Below, piece by piece: positions 1 to 8,683 of a stretch of 64,000 bases of DNA. The notes under the pieces were generated by a model that worked only from the letters and a program-made list of their open reading frames with translations, was not told the origin of the DNA and ran no database searches. Position 1 is the first letter of the stretch. The number at the start of each line of letters is the position of its first letter. A program made the position numbers and the translations under genes. The stretch is from positions 2,232,001 to 2,296,000 of the forward strand of contig OY969722.1 in assembly GCA_963702165.1 (NCBI GenBank). The letters are read 5' to 3'. The DNA comes from Terrimesophilobacter sp963702165. GTDB taxonomy: Bacteria > Actinomycetota > Actinomycetes > Actinomycetales > Microbacteriaceae.

Positions 1-77
1 TGGGCGCCATTCTGGCTGTGCTCCTGGCGCTCACGGTGGTCGGCGACATCACACTGATCAGCCGCGTCCTCGGATAG
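1..77 (+). CDS. C-terminal end of a membrane protein (5' end outside window)
   Basis: An open frame enters from the left edge in frame 3 and stops at the TAG at 75-77. The 24 visible residues are mostly hydrophobic (AILAVLLALTVVGDI) and look like a last transmembrane helix followed by a short tail. No catalytic motif is visible, so the family cannot be read from the sequence. In related actinobacteria the gene just before crgA is often a rhomboid-type intramembrane protease. That is a synteny inference only. Confidence 0.4.
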   Translation, partial: GAILAVLLALTVVGDITLISRVLG

Positions 78-107
78 TTATCCACAGGCTTTCCACACTG
101 GGGATAA
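78..107. promoter_or_regulatory. Pair of DnaA-box-like sequences, inverted
   Basis: TTATCCACA at 78-86 is a perfect match to the DnaA-box consensus. TGGGGATAA at 99-107 is a near match on the other strand (TTATCCCCA), so the pair forms an inverted repeat TTATCC...GGATAA. The conserved gene block alongside usually lies near oriC, which makes origin-proximal DnaA binding plausible. Two boxes alone are not an origin. Confidence 0.4.
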
Positions 108-140
108 TTACACCTGTGTAATTGCCCCCGGTTCGGGGGC
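106..140. terminator. Two adjacent hairpins between convergent genes
   Basis: AATTACAC-CT-GTGTAATT (106-123) is a perfect 8-bp inverted repeat. It is followed directly by GCCCCCG-GTT-CGGGGGC (124-140), a 7-bp GC stem with a 3-nt loop. They sit between the stop of the left-edge gene and the stop of crgA, so a bidirectional terminator is the natural reading. Confidence 0.6.
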
Positions 141-144
141 GGGG

Positions 145-384
145 TCAGCGCCAGCGAGTGGTCATGAGGAATCCGACGAAAAGGATTCCGAAACCGACCA
201 TGATGTTCCAGTTGCCGAGATCGGCGACCGGCAGCACGCCCTGGCTCACGTAGTAGACGATGATCCACGCCAGGCCGATGAGCATCAGCCCGAACATGAT
301 CGGCTTGAACCACACAGGGTTCGGGACATTGTCGCCGGAACGGGACTCTTCGGGGCGTGAGGGCTTCGTAGACGTTCTGGCCAT
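145..384 (-). CDS. crgA: Cell division protein CrgA
   Basis: A 79-residue protein matching CrgA in length and plan: a charged N-terminus rich in Ser, Arg and Pro (residues 1-22), the conserved segment NPVWFKPIMFGLMLIGLAW leading into the first membrane helix, a short loop (GVLPVADLGNWN), a second helix, and the end TTRWR. CrgA is known to bridge FtsI/FtsQ and other divisome and elongation proteins in actinobacteria. It starts at ATG 384 and is divergent from the sortase gene, with about 70 bp between them that must hold both promoters. The family is clear; no enzymatic role is expected. Confidence 0.93.
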   Translation of the reverse strand: MARTSTKPSRPEESRSGDNVPNPVWFKPIMFGLMLIGLAWIIVYYVSQGVLPVADLGNWNIMVGFGILFVGFLMTTRWR

Positions 385-457
385 GCAGGGAGTCTAGCGG
401 GTCTGTTCTGGCGAACCGCCGACCGGCCGGGCGCAGGTCAGACCCTAGGATTGTCGA

Positions 458-1234
458 ATGACCGACAGCCGGCCAAAGGCGCGGCGCCGCATGCGCGCCC
501 AGCGTAAGAGGCTCAACGTTGTCGGAGTGCTGGGCGAACTGCTGATCACCGCTGGCGTGCTGGTCTTCCTCTTCCTTGGCTGGCAGCTCTGGCTCAACGA
601 CCTTGTCGTCGGCGAGCAGCATCGCGACGAAGCGGTCAAGCTCACTGAAACCTGGGACAACGGCGAGGGTCCGGTGCCGACCCGGGACCGGCCTGAGGTG
701 CCGGAGGACTACGGCGACCCGATCGTGCCCGCCGTCGCCAAGGAGGCCGAGCAGTTCGCCGTCATGTACATCCCGCGCTTCGGCGACGACTGGGTGCGCA
801 CCGTCTCGGAGGGCATCAGCCTGAGCAAGGTGCTCAACCGGAACGGCATCGGACGCTATCCGGACACCCAGCTGCCCGGTGAGGTCGGCAACTTCGCTGT
901 GGCCGCGCACCGCACGACCTACGGCGCGCCGTTCAAGCAAATCGCCGAGCTGCAGGTCGGCGACAAGATCTACGTGCGCACCCCGGATGCGTATTACACG
1001 TACGTCTACCGCAACACCGAGTACGTCTGGCCGACCGGTGTCGACGTGAAGAACCCTCTGCCGCAACAACCACCGGCGACCCCGACCACCGACCGCATCC
1101 TCACGATGACCGCCTGCCATCCGATGTTCTCGGCCGCCGAGCGGATCATCGCCTATGCGGTGCTCGAGTCCTGGCAACCGGCCGACGCCGGCCCGCCAGC
1201 CGAGTTGGCGCCGATAGTGAAGGCGAGCGGCTGA
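458..1234 (+). CDS. srtE: Class E sortase
   Basis: A 258-residue membrane-anchored transpeptidase. The N-terminus is strongly basic (residues 5-19), followed by one transmembrane helix (about 22-48) and an extracytoplasmic domain. The catalytic triad is visible: His151 in AAHRTTYG, Cys220 in TMTACHP and Arg229 in AAERIIAYA. The TxTxCHP form and chromosomal position are typical of class E sortases of high-GC Gram-positives, which attach LAxTG-type proteins to the wall. I see no protein with a sorting signal in this window. The stop overlaps the start of the next small gene (TGATG), suggesting co-translation. Confidence 0.93.
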   Translation: MTDSRPKARRRMRAQRKRLNVVGVLGELLITAGVLVFLFLGWQLWLNDLVVGEQHRDEAVKLTETWDNGEGPVPTRDRPEVPEDYGDPIVPAVAKEAEQFAVMYIPRFGDDWVRTVSEGISLSKVLNRNGIGRYPDTQLPGEVGNFAVAAHRTTYGAPFKQIAELQVGDKIYVRTPDAYYTYVYRNTEYVWPTGVDVKNPLPQQPPATPTTDRILTMTACHPMFSAAERIIAYAVLESWQPADAGPPAELAPIVKASG

Positions 1235-1395
1235 TGTACGGTGCGCTCTGGCGTGTGCTGCCCGGACCCGTGTGGCTGCGGATCCTCATCCTCATCGTCG
1301 CCGCCGTGGCGGTGCTCTACAGCCTCGTCACCTGGGTGTTCCCGTGGGTGAACTCGCTTCTCCCGGTGGAAGAATCGACCGTTGGAGGACCATGA
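1234..1395 (+). CDS. Small single-span membrane protein
   Basis: A 53-codon frame starting at ATG 1234, which overlaps the sortase stop by one base, and ending at TGA 1393-1395, which overlaps the pabA start by an ATGA tetranucleotide. The protein has a short N-terminus (MYGALWRVLPGP), one hydrophobic helix (residues 13-40) and an acidic end (VEESTVGGP). The tight overlaps on both sides argue that it is translated. I do not recognise a named family. The position suggests an accessory of the sortase or division block, but no function can be assigned. Confidence 0.7.
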   Translation: MYGALWRVLPGPVWLRILILIVAAVAVLYSLVTWVFPWVNSLLPVEESTVGGP

Positions 1396-2030
1396 CCCAC
1401 ATACTCGTCATCGACAACTACGACAGCTTCGTCTACACGCTGAACGGCTACCTGCAGGAACTCGGCGCCGAGACGACCGTGTTGCGGAACGACGCGTTCG
1501 CACCGGATGCCGCGGCCGCGCGCATCCGGGAGTATGACGGCGTGCTTCTCTCCCCAGGTCCTGGGACCCCAGCCGCCGCGGGAGTCTCCATCCCGATCGT
1601 GCACGCCGCCCTGGATACTGGACTGCCGCTGCTCGGCGTCTGCCTGGGGCATCAGGCCATCGCGGAGGCGCTCGGCGCGACCGTGACCCACGCCGACGAG
1701 CTGATGCACGGCAAGACCTCGCAGGTCACCCACGACGGCAGTGACTTCTACCGGGACGTGCCGCAGCCGTTCACCGCCACCCGGTACCACTCGCTCGCGG
1801 TCGTGAATTCGACCGTCCCGGATGACCTGACCGTTACCTCGCGCACCGATGGCGGAGTGATCATGGGCCTCCGGCACCGCACCGCGCCGATGTTCGGGGT
1901 GCAGTTCCACCCCGAGTCGGTGCTCACCGAAGGCGGATATCAGATGCTTGGCAACTGGCTCGCGGTTGCCGGAATGCCGTCGGCGCGTGATGCGGCACAG
2001 GGCCGCTCACCGCTCGTAAACCTCGGCTGA
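1392..2030 (+). CDS. pabA: Glutamine amidotransferase, anthranilate / aminodeoxychorismate synthase component II
   Basis: A 212-residue class I amidotransferase that releases ammonia from glutamine for chorismate amination (folate or tryptophan branch). Visible features are the N-terminal VIDNYDSF, the oxyanion-loop motif LLSPGPGTP, the nucleophile Cys in GVCLGHQ, and the His-Glu pair in QFHPESVLT. Start ATG 1392 is chosen because it overlaps the preceding stop and gives the usual MTHILVIDNYDSF beginning; the frame remains open further upstream. The gene for the chorismate-binding partner is not nearby, so pabA versus trpG cannot be settled. This position next to pknB is common in the lineage. 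Confidence 0.9.
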   Translation: MTHILVIDNYDSFVYTLNGYLQELGAETTVLRNDAFAPDAAAARIREYDGVLLSPGPGTPAAAGVSIPIVHAALDTGLPLLGVCLGHQAIAEALGATVTHADELMHGKTSQVTHDGSDFYRDVPQPFTATRYHSLAVVNSTVPDDLTVTSRTDGGVIMGLRHRTAPMFGVQFHPESVLTEGGYQMLGNWLAVAGMPSARDAAQGRSPLVNLG

Positions 2031-2094
2031 CTCGTCGAGTCCGCCCGGGGTCGCAAACGCACTTTCGCGTGAGCCCCCGTGGCTCTCGACCTTC

Positions 2095-2118
2095 TCGGTG
2101 GTCGAGCTTGCCGAGACC
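2095..2118 (+). repeat. Left flanking inverted repeat of the DUF222/HNH element
   Basis: The segment beginning TCGGTGGTCGAGCTTG matches, in inverted orientation, a copy at 3810-3833 with about three mismatches. The two copies bracket the broken DUF222/HNH gene. The remainder of the 200-bp gap between pabA and that gene (2031-2242) holds no other feature I can support. Confidence 0.55.
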
Positions 2119-2242
2119 CTGCCGTCCCACGCCGGACGAGTTCGGGCCGTAACTTCTCCTCCACAGGTGGTCGTGAAAGTAGTTTCTAACAGATTCTCAA
2201 ATCTGCTTGTGGAGCTGTGTTCGAGGCTGGGACAATGGATGC

Positions 2243-3736
2243 ATGACATCTTCCGCAGCTACGTTCAGCACTTCGCTCGAGGTGCTGCTGGCTGCTGCCG
2301 CCCGGATCGGCGCCGACGCGCCGGGCGCCCGGGCGCTTGACGATAAGCAGTTGCTGGGCGCGCAGCGGTCGCTGGCGGAGGCCAAGCGCAGTCTTGATGC
2401 TTGCGCGTCGGTGCTGGCCGGTGAGGTGGTGCGCCGCTCGACGGTGGAGGCCGGGCTTCGGCGGGTTGGCCCGGAAGGAGGGGTTCCGCACCCCGGAAGC
2501 GCTGATCCGTGGCGTGACCGGGTCCACCGCAAGGGAGGCGACCACCCTGATCCGGGTGGGCACGCATGCTCAACGACGCGGACCTGCTGCAGAACGCCGA
2601 GACCGCCGGGATCGATGACCCGGTGGGGCTCGGCGTCGATGATGACCGAGCCCTGGCTGGCCGCAGTGGGGAGGGCGGTCGCGACCGGGGCGCTGTCGGT
2701 GGCCGGGGCGGAGGCAATCCGCACCGGGCTCGGCAAACCCGGCCCCGGCGTCAGCGCTCGAAGACCTGACCGCCGCCGCGACCCGGCTGGTGGCCACCGC
2801 AGCCGAGTCCGCGGCCTCGCCCGGTGGCGCGCTGGATGCCGAGGGCATGCTGCGCCTGGCCCGAGCCGCGCGGGATGACCTGGATGCCGCGGGGATCGTG
2901 GAGCGGGAGCGGCAGCGTAGGGCGTTGCGCTCCTTCCGGCGGTGGAAGCGCGATGACGGGATGACCCGCTACACCTGGGACCTCGACCCCGAGGGTGCCG
3001 CGCTGATCGATGACGTCTACGACAAACTCACCTCACCCAGACGCGGCGGACCCCGGTTCACCAGCGGCCCCGAGCAGGAACGCGCCGAACGGATCCTGGC
3101 GGATACCCGCAGCACCGAGCAGCTGGCCTCGGACGGGATGCTGGAGCTGATCCAGCTGGCCCTGGACACCGACCCGCAGAGCGTGGTCGGGGTGAACCGG
3201 CCCGCGGTGCGGGTGCTGGTGGCCGCCAAGCCGACCTGGAAGCGCGCACCGGCCGGGGCTGGATCGAGGGGCAGCCGTATCCGGTGTCGATGGCCACCGT
3301 GGAGCGCAACGTGTGCCTGAACGGGATCGAGCTGATCGTCTTCGACGACCGCCCCATCCCCGTCTACCTGGGTCGGGAGCAGCGCTTCTTCAACCGGGCC
3401 CAACGCCGGCTGCTGGCCGCCCGCGACGGCGGCTGCGCCTGGCCCGGCTGCGAACGCACCCCGGAATGGGCAGAGGCCCACCACATCCGCTGGTGGGAAC
3501 GCGACGGCGGGAAAACCGACATCGACAACGGCATCCTGCTCTGCCGCCACCACCATCTGTTGCTGCACGACGAGGGCTGGGAAATCGAAACCCGCCACCA
3601 CGACCCCAGCGGAATCCAGTTCTGGCTGATCCCGCCTCGCGAGATCGACCCCACCCAGACCCCCAGGCCGATGCCATCGAAGTCACCGGCACTCAACGAC
3701 GCCCTCACCGCGACCGAGCGACATCGGGCCACCTGA
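2243..3736 (+). pseudogene. DUF222 / HNH endonuclease (13E12 repeat family), frame-broken
   Basis: Consecutive family segments lie in different frames. The DUF222 start (MTSSAATFSTSLEVLLAAA) is in frame 2. KEGFRTPEALIRG is in frame 3 from about 2465, LNDADLLQNAETAG in frame 1 from about 2566, PWLAAVGRAVATGAL in frame 2 from about 2640, and the block through RYTWDLDPEGAALIDDVYD in frame 3 from about 2755. From about 3232 the frame returns to 2 and runs to a complete HNH nuclease domain: CAWPGCERTPEWAEAHHI ... DNGILLCRHHH. The four Cys/His positions and HH pair look intact. These multicopy genes of actinobacteria are often mobile or decayed. Five frame changes prevent one readable product here; at least the last looks like a one-base loss. 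It splits the usual pabA-pknB neighbourhood. Confidence 0.85.
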
Positions 3737-3809
3737 AGCACCGGGAGAGAACTCTGCCCAACGCCGGGCGAGCCCACCACTGTGCTCGGGCCTGTCGAAA
3801 CCGAATCAG

Positions 3810-3833
3810 GATCTCGACAAGCTCGATCACCGA
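3810..3833 (-). repeat. Right flanking inverted repeat of the DUF222/HNH element
   Basis: GATCTCGACAAGCTCGATCA and the following CCGA are the inverted partner of the repeat at 2095-2118. The copy ends a few bases before the pknB stop codon, so the element reaches right up to the kinase gene. Confidence 0.55.
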
Positions 3834-3840
3834 AGCTGAG

Positions 3841-5538
3841 CTAGCTGCTGCAGTAGGTGACCGTGATCGCCGAACGCTGCGGGTGCACACCGGGTGTCAA
3901 CGACTGACCGGTCACCGAGCTGCCTGAACACGTGCTGTCGGGTCGCGGATCCGGACTCAGGCCGAGGTTGCGCAACTGAGTCAGCGCCTCGCCAATCGGC
4001 AGACCAACGATGCGCGGCACCTCGATCAGACCATCGGAGACGATCAAGTTCACCGCGGAACCCCTCGGCGCCGCCTCGCCACTTGCAGGACTGCTCCCGA
4101 TCACCACACCAGCAGAAACGGACGGTGAATGCTGCTGCGACGTGTTGCCCCACTCCAGCCCGACACTTTGGAGCGCGGCGATCGCATCCGATTCAGTCAT
4201 GTTGATGAGCGACGGCACGGTGGCCATGCTCACGCCCGTCGACACGAAGACCCGAACGACCTGCTCCTTGCCGACCTTCGAGCCGGACTCCGGCGAGATC
4301 CGGATGATGAAGCCCTCTTGGACGCTGTCGCTCGATTCACCGTGGCGCTCCGGGACGAGGCCCAGCTCGGTCAGGTCTGCCGCGCCGCTCTCGTAGCTGG
4401 CGCCGACAATGTCCGGCACCTCCACCGAGATGTTGTGCGCGATCTGCGTCGGCTGCAGGTTCGTGACCCAGAACAGCACGCCCACGAGAACGACCGCGAT
4501 CGTGGCGATACCCGCCCAGATCCAGGCGACCGGGGGGCGCGACTGGGTGCGCACGACCCGATCGTCGCTCGAATTGGCGAGCTGCCGGATGGTGGCATCC
4601 GTGCCAGCCGACTGTCGCGGGTTCACACCGAACAGGGCTGCGTTGAAGTCCGTCTGCGGGAGTTTGCGGGCCGGGATCTCACCCGAGGCCGCCGCCTCCA
4701 GGTCCTCGCGGAACTCGGCTGCGGTCTGGAACCGCTCGAACTTGTCCTTGGCGAGCGAGTGCAGCACGATCGCGTCGAGCGCGGGGGACACCTTGGGGTT
4801 GAAGCTGCTCGGCTTCGGCGGGGTCTCGCTGATGTGCTGGTAGGCCACGGCAGCCGGCCGGTCGCCGTGGAACGGCGGACGTCCGGTGAGCAGCTCGAAC
4901 AACACCACGCCGGTCGAGTACAGGTCGGTGCGGGCATCGACCGTCTCGCCACGCGCCTGCTCGGGCGAGAAATACTGCGCAGTGCCGAGCACGGCGCTCG
5001 TGTCGGCCACGGTCGTCGCGCTGTCCGACACCGCGCGGGCGATGCCGAAGTCCATGACCTTCACCTGGCCGTTCGGCGTCACCATGATGTTGCCGGGCTT
5101 GATGTCGCGGTGCACCAGAAGGGCGCGGTGGCTGTACTCGAGAGCGGTGAGCACACCAGAGATGATGCGCACGGCCTCGCGCGGCTCCAGCGGACCGTCG
5201 GCGATGATGTCCTTCAGCAGCCGGCCGTCGACGTACTCCATGACGATGAACGGCAACTGCGTTTCATGGCCGCGTTCGTCTCGGACCGTCTCTTCGCCCG
5301 CATCGAACACGCGAACGATCGTGGGATGCGCCATCCGGGCGGCCTTCTGCGCTTCCTCGCGGAACAGCATCCGGAACCGAGGATCGGTGGCAAGGGATGC
5401 CTTGAGCAGCTTGATCGCCACCTGGCGTCCCAGTCGGGTGTCGGTGCCGAGGTGAACCTCGGACATGCCGCCGCGGCCGATGAGTGCACCAACTTGGTAC
5501 CTGCCAGCAAGCAGGCGCGTGCCATCAGTCACAGTCAC
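3841..5538 (-). CDS. pknB: Serine/threonine protein kinase PknB with three PASTA domains
   Basis: A 565-residue transmembrane kinase. The cytoplasmic kinase domain (about 12-275) shows GRGGMSEV, the Lys of VAIKLLK, HRDIKPGN, DFGIAR and SPEQARGE. It is followed by a juxtamembrane linker, one helix (about 340-362, VAWIWAGIATIAVVLVGVLF) and three extracellular PASTA repeats that each begin with a V-P-x-(I/L)-x-G/N pattern (VEVPDIVG, ATVPSLIN, IEVPRIVG). PASTA domains of PknB bind muropeptides, and the kinase controls peptidoglycan synthesis and division, opposed by PstP. It starts at GTG 5538 behind GGGAGAA and is the last gene of the minus-strand block fhaA to pknB, 56 bp after the pknA-like gene. 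Confidence 0.95.
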   Translation of the reverse strand: MTVTDGTRLLAGRYQVGALIGRGGMSEVHLGTDTRLGRQVAIKLLKASLATDPRFRMLFREEAQKAARMAHPTIVRVFDAGEETVRDERGHETQLPFIVMEYVDGRLLKDIIADGPLEPREAVRIISGVLTALEYSHRALLVHRDIKPGNIMVTPNGQVKVMDFGIARAVSDSATTVADTSAVLGTAQYFSPEQARGETVDARTDLYSTGVVLFELLTGRPPFHGDRPAAVAYQHISETPPKPSSFNPKVSPALDAIVLHSLAKDKFERFQTAAEFREDLEAAASGEIPARKLPQTDFNAALFGVNPRQSAGTDATIRQLANSSDDRVVRTQSRPPVAWIWAGIATIAVVLVGVLFWVTNLQPTQIAHNISVEVPDIVGASYESGAADLTELGLVPERHGESSDSVQEGFIIRISPESGSKVGKEQVVRVFVSTGVSMATVPSLINMTESDAIAALQSVGLEWGNTSQQHSPSVSAGVVIGSSPASGEAAPRGSAVNLIVSDGLIEVPRIVGLPIGEALTQLRNLGLSPDPRPDSTCSGSSVTGQSLTPGVHPQRSAITVTYCSS

Positions 5539-5594
5539 GTGCAGTTCTCCCGGGTGCGAGGGTAATCGGGCCCAAGTCTAACTGCTCGGCGACG

Positions 5595-7244
5595 TTAGCC
5601 CGGTTCTGCGACAGTAATGGTCAACGAGTCGGATGACGGCGACGGCACTCCGCCGCAGCGCGCGAGGTACGAGATGGTCACCGTTCCGGGGCTATTCGGC
5701 ATGGTGACGTTCGCGCTCTGCGTGCCAACGGGGGCAGGCGGGATGCTGGGCCCACCCTGCACCGAGAACTCGTACGCCGTGAGGGACGTGTTCGGCGGGC
5801 AGCCCGTGTACACCGGCCAGTTGATCTGCACCGTGGACCCGGTCTCGGCCGTACCCGGCCCGGTCGGCGGCCCCGGCTTAGTCGGTTCCGGAATGGGCGA
5901 GTAGATACTCACCGTGACCGTGGTGCCCTTGGCAATGGTGCCCGTCGGGTCGACCGCATAGACAAGACCGACCTGGGAAGGGTCGGGGGCGACCGCGCCC
6001 TCATTGACGGACACGCCGAGTCCGAGGTCCCCGAGGATCTGCCGGGCCTCCGTCTCGGTCTTGCCGCGGACCAGGTCGAGATTGACGTTCACCGAATTGG
6101 AGGTTGGCGTCGCGCTTGGAGAAGCGGAGGTCGGTGTGCTGACGGAGCGCGAAGGAGTCGTTGAGGTCGGCGGCGCCTGGTCGCTCGGCTGACCGAGCAG
6201 GGCGATGATCGTGCCGATGAGCACGACGAGCAGGATGCCGATGAGTGCGATCAGCGGCCAGGTCCACGGGTTGCGCTTCTTGGTGGTCGCCTGCACCGGG
6301 CCGGTTTGCGCCGGTCCACCGGGCGTGACCGGCAGCATCCGGGTCGCGTCTTCGTTGCCCATCGCAGAGGTCGCGAGCTCGCTCGCGCCGAGCACGGCCG
6401 GAACGGCCGCCGCGGCACCAGCCACATCGCCGCGACGCAACGCCTGGGCCGCGCGCGCGAGGTGCGCGGCGGTCGCCGGGCGCTCTTCGGGCTTCTTGGC
6501 GATGCACGCGCTGACGAGGTTGCGCACCGGCTCGGCCACGGTCCCCGGCAAAGCCGGAGGGGCCTCGTTGATCTGCGCCATGGCGATCGCGACCTGCGAT
6601 TCGCCGGTGAACGGCCGTCGTCCCGCGAGTGCCTCATAGGCGACGATGCCGAGGGAGTAGATGTCCGTAGACGGGGATGCCGGATGTCCACTCGCCTGCT
6701 CTGGCGAGAGGTACTGCACCGTTCCCATCACCTGGCCTGTGGCCGTCAGCGGAACCTGGTCGGCGATGCGGGCGATGCCGAAGTCTGTGATCTTGACCCG
6801 GCCATCGGGTGTGATCAGCAGGTTGCCCGGCTTGATGTCGCGGTGCACCAGCCCGGCGGCGTGAGCGGCCTGGAGGGCGGATGCCGTCTGCGCGACGAAG
6901 TCGAGCACACGGTCGGTCGGCAATACGCGTTCGCGCTCGAGGATCGTGGAGAGGGCCTCGCCGGGCACGAGCTCCATCACGAGGTAGGCGCTGCCGTCCT
7001 CCTCGCCGTAGTCGAAGACGTTCGCGATTCCCTCGTGGTTCACGAGCGCAGCGTGGCGCGCTTCGGCGCGGAAGCGCTCGAGGAACCCGGGATCACCGAG
7101 GTATTCGTCCTTCAGGATCTTGATCGCCACGGTGCGCCCGATGACGAGGTCCGTCGCTTGCCAGACCTCCCCCATGCCGCCAATGGCGATACGACTTGCG
7201 AGCTGGTACCTACCCCCGAAAGTGAGGCCGCTTGTGGGTCTCAT
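5595..7244 (-). CDS. pknA: Serine/threonine protein kinase (PknA position) with one PASTA-like domain and a Cys-containing tail domain
   Basis: A 549-residue kinase. The catalytic domain (about 10-270) has IAIGGMGEVW, AIKILKDEY, HRDIKPGN, DFGIARI and SPEQASGH. A Pro/Ala/Thr linker leads to one helix (WPLIALIGILLVVLIGTIIA), then a Ser/Thr-rich stretch, one PASTA-like unit (VNLDLVRGKTETEARQILGD), a Pro/Gly spacer and an about 85-residue beta-rich tail with two cysteines (YTGCPPN and ARCGGVP). ATG 7244 overlaps the pbpA stop by ATGA and is preferred over an in-frame start 135 bp upstream. Canonical PknA has no PASTA or tail domain, so the extracytoplasmic part is a lineage variation whose ligand is unknown. 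Confidence 0.9.
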   Translation of the reverse strand: MRPTSGLTFGGRYQLASRIAIGGMGEVWQATDLVIGRTVAIKILKDEYLGDPGFLERFRAEARHAALVNHEGIANVFDYGEEDGSAYLVMELVPGEALSTILERERVLPTDRVLDFVAQTASALQAAHAAGLVHRDIKPGNLLITPDGRVKITDFGIARIADQVPLTATGQVMGTVQYLSPEQASGHPASPSTDIYSLGIVAYEALAGRRPFTGESQVAIAMAQINEAPPALPGTVAEPVRNLVSACIAKKPEERPATAAHLARAAQALRRGDVAGAAAAVPAVLGASELATSAMGNEDATRMLPVTPGGPAQTGPVQATTKKRNPWTWPLIALIGILLVVLIGTIIALLGQPSDQAPPTSTTPSRSVSTPTSASPSATPTSNSVNVNLDLVRGKTETEARQILGDLGLGVSVNEGAVAPDPSQVGLVYAVDPTGTIAKGTTVTVSIYSPIPEPTKPGPPTGPGTAETGSTVQINWPVYTGCPPNTSLTAYEFSVQGGPSIPPAPVGTQSANVTMPNSPGTVTISYLARCGGVPSPSSDSLTITVAEPG

Positions 7245-8683
7245 CTGCTCAGCACCGCTTCCATGACCCTCCTGGCGATCGGCGCGGCTTCGGCGTTGCC
7301 CGAGCTTCGACCACCGTCCTCGATGACGACTGCGACGGCAACCTGAGGGTCTTCGGCGGGTGCGAAGCCCGTGAACCACAGGGTGTACGGTTCACCCGCG
7401 CCGTTCTCAGATGTGCCAGTTTTCCCACCCACGTTGACTCCACTTATTCTTGCATTGCTGGCAGCGCCATTCGCGACGTTATTGACCATAAGTTGCACAA
7501 GCGTTGCACTCGTCTCCGGGCTGATCGGGTTGCTGAAGACCTCCGGCTGGAAACCCTCGATTTGAGAGAGGTCCGAGGCGGTGATGCTTTCCACCAATTC
7601 CGGCTTCAGGAGAACACCGCCGTTCGCGACCGCCGCCGACACCATCGCCATTTGCAGCGGGGTGGCGCGAACATCCGACTGGCCGAACGCGGAGAGCATG
7701 GTCTGCGCAGCATCCGGGTTGTCCGGGTAGTGGCTCGGGGTGACCCGCATCGGAACCGAGAGCGGACGGCCGAAGCCGAACGCCTCGGCGTACTGACGTA
7801 TCAGGTCGTCTCCGAGCGCGGCGCCGATCTCGGCGAACGGAATGTTGCAGCTGAGGCGCAGCGCGTCGGCGAGCGTGACCTGTTCACCCGGCCCGCAGGT
7901 ACCTCCGCCGGCGTTGTGGACGACCGAGTTGCTCTGCGGCAGCGGCAGTTGCGCGGGGTTTGGCACCGCGGTTTCCGGGGTCATCGCTCCGCTGTCCAGT
8001 GCCGCAGCCGAGACGACCACCTTGAACGTGGATCCCGGATGGTAGAGGTCACCGGCGATTGCACGGTTGATCAGCGGATCGTTCGGGTCGGAAAGTAGCT
8101 CGTTGTAGGCGTCGATGACCTCCGAGGTGCTGTGCGAAGCGAGCCGGTTGGGGTCGTAGCTCGGCTTCGACACCATGGCGAGAACAGCGCCCGTCTTCGG
8201 GTCGAGCGCCACTACAGATCCGAGGTGGTCGCCAAGCGCATCCCACGCCGCCTGCTGGACGACAGGGTCGATGGTGAGTTCGACCGCGGCGCCCTTCGGC
8301 TCCTGGCCGGTGAAGATGGCGTTCAGCTGCGCGAAGAACTGGTCGTTGGAGGTGCCGCTGAGATAGTCGTTGAGGGCGCCCTCGATCCCCGTGTTGCCCT
8401 GGTTCAGGGTGAAGTAGCCGGTGATGTTGGCGTACAACTCGGGTTGTGTGTAGGTGCGGAGGTAGCGGTACTCGGAATCCACAGGGGTCGAGTACGCGAT
8501 TGCCTCACCATCGACGAGGATCGGGCCGCGCTGGGTCGAGTAGCTGTCGTACAGCGTGCGCACGTTCCTGCCATCGGCGCGCAGGTTGTCGGCCTGCAGC
8601 GCGGTGATGACGGTGCTCGATGCGCACAGCGCGAAGAACATGACGAGCAGGGCGACGCTGACGCGCCTTATTTCGCGATTCAT
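7241..8683 (-). CDS. pbpA: Penicillin-binding protein PbpA (transpeptidase)
   Basis: A 480-residue class B penicillin-binding protein that cross-links septal or lateral peptidoglycan. The N-terminal signal anchor is at about residues 8-30, followed by a dimerisation-like region and the transpeptidase domain. All three active-site motifs are present: the SxxK in HPGSTFKVV, SCN in LRLSCNIPF and KTG in VGGKTGTSEN. Its start overlaps the rodA stop, and its stop overlaps the next kinase, so it is translationally coupled within the kinase/shape operon. PbpA is a known substrate of PknB in mycobacteria. Confidence 0.95.
   Translation of the reverse strand: MNREIRRVSVALLVMFFALCASSTVITALQADNLRADGRNVRTLYDSYSTQRGPILVDGEAIAYSTPVDSEYRYLRTYTQPELYANITGYFTLNQGNTGIEGALNDYLSGTSNDQFFAQLNAIFTGQEPKGAAVELTIDPVVQQAAWDALGDHLGSVVALDPKTGAVLAMVSKPSYDPNRLASHSTSEVIDAYNELLSDPNDPLINRAIAGDLYHPGSTFKVVVSAAALDSGAMTPETAVPNPAQLPLPQSNSVVHNAGGGTCGPGEQVTLADALRLSCNIPFAEIGAALGDDLIRQYAEAFGFGRPLSVPMRVTPSHYPDNPDAAQTMLSAFGQSDVRATPLQMAMVSAAVANGGVLLKPELVESITASDLSQIEGFQPEVFSNPISPETSATLVQLMVNNVANGAASNARISGVNVGGKTGTSENGAGEPYTLWFTGFAPAEDPQVAVAVVIEDGGRSSGNAEAAPIARRVMEAVLSR

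Noticed and set aside
4129..5565. Long plus-strand frame of 478 codons opposite pknB
   Set aside because: It is exactly antisense to a certain kinase gene, and its composition (Arg, His, Asp, Gly rich) is the usual shadow of high-GC coding sequence.
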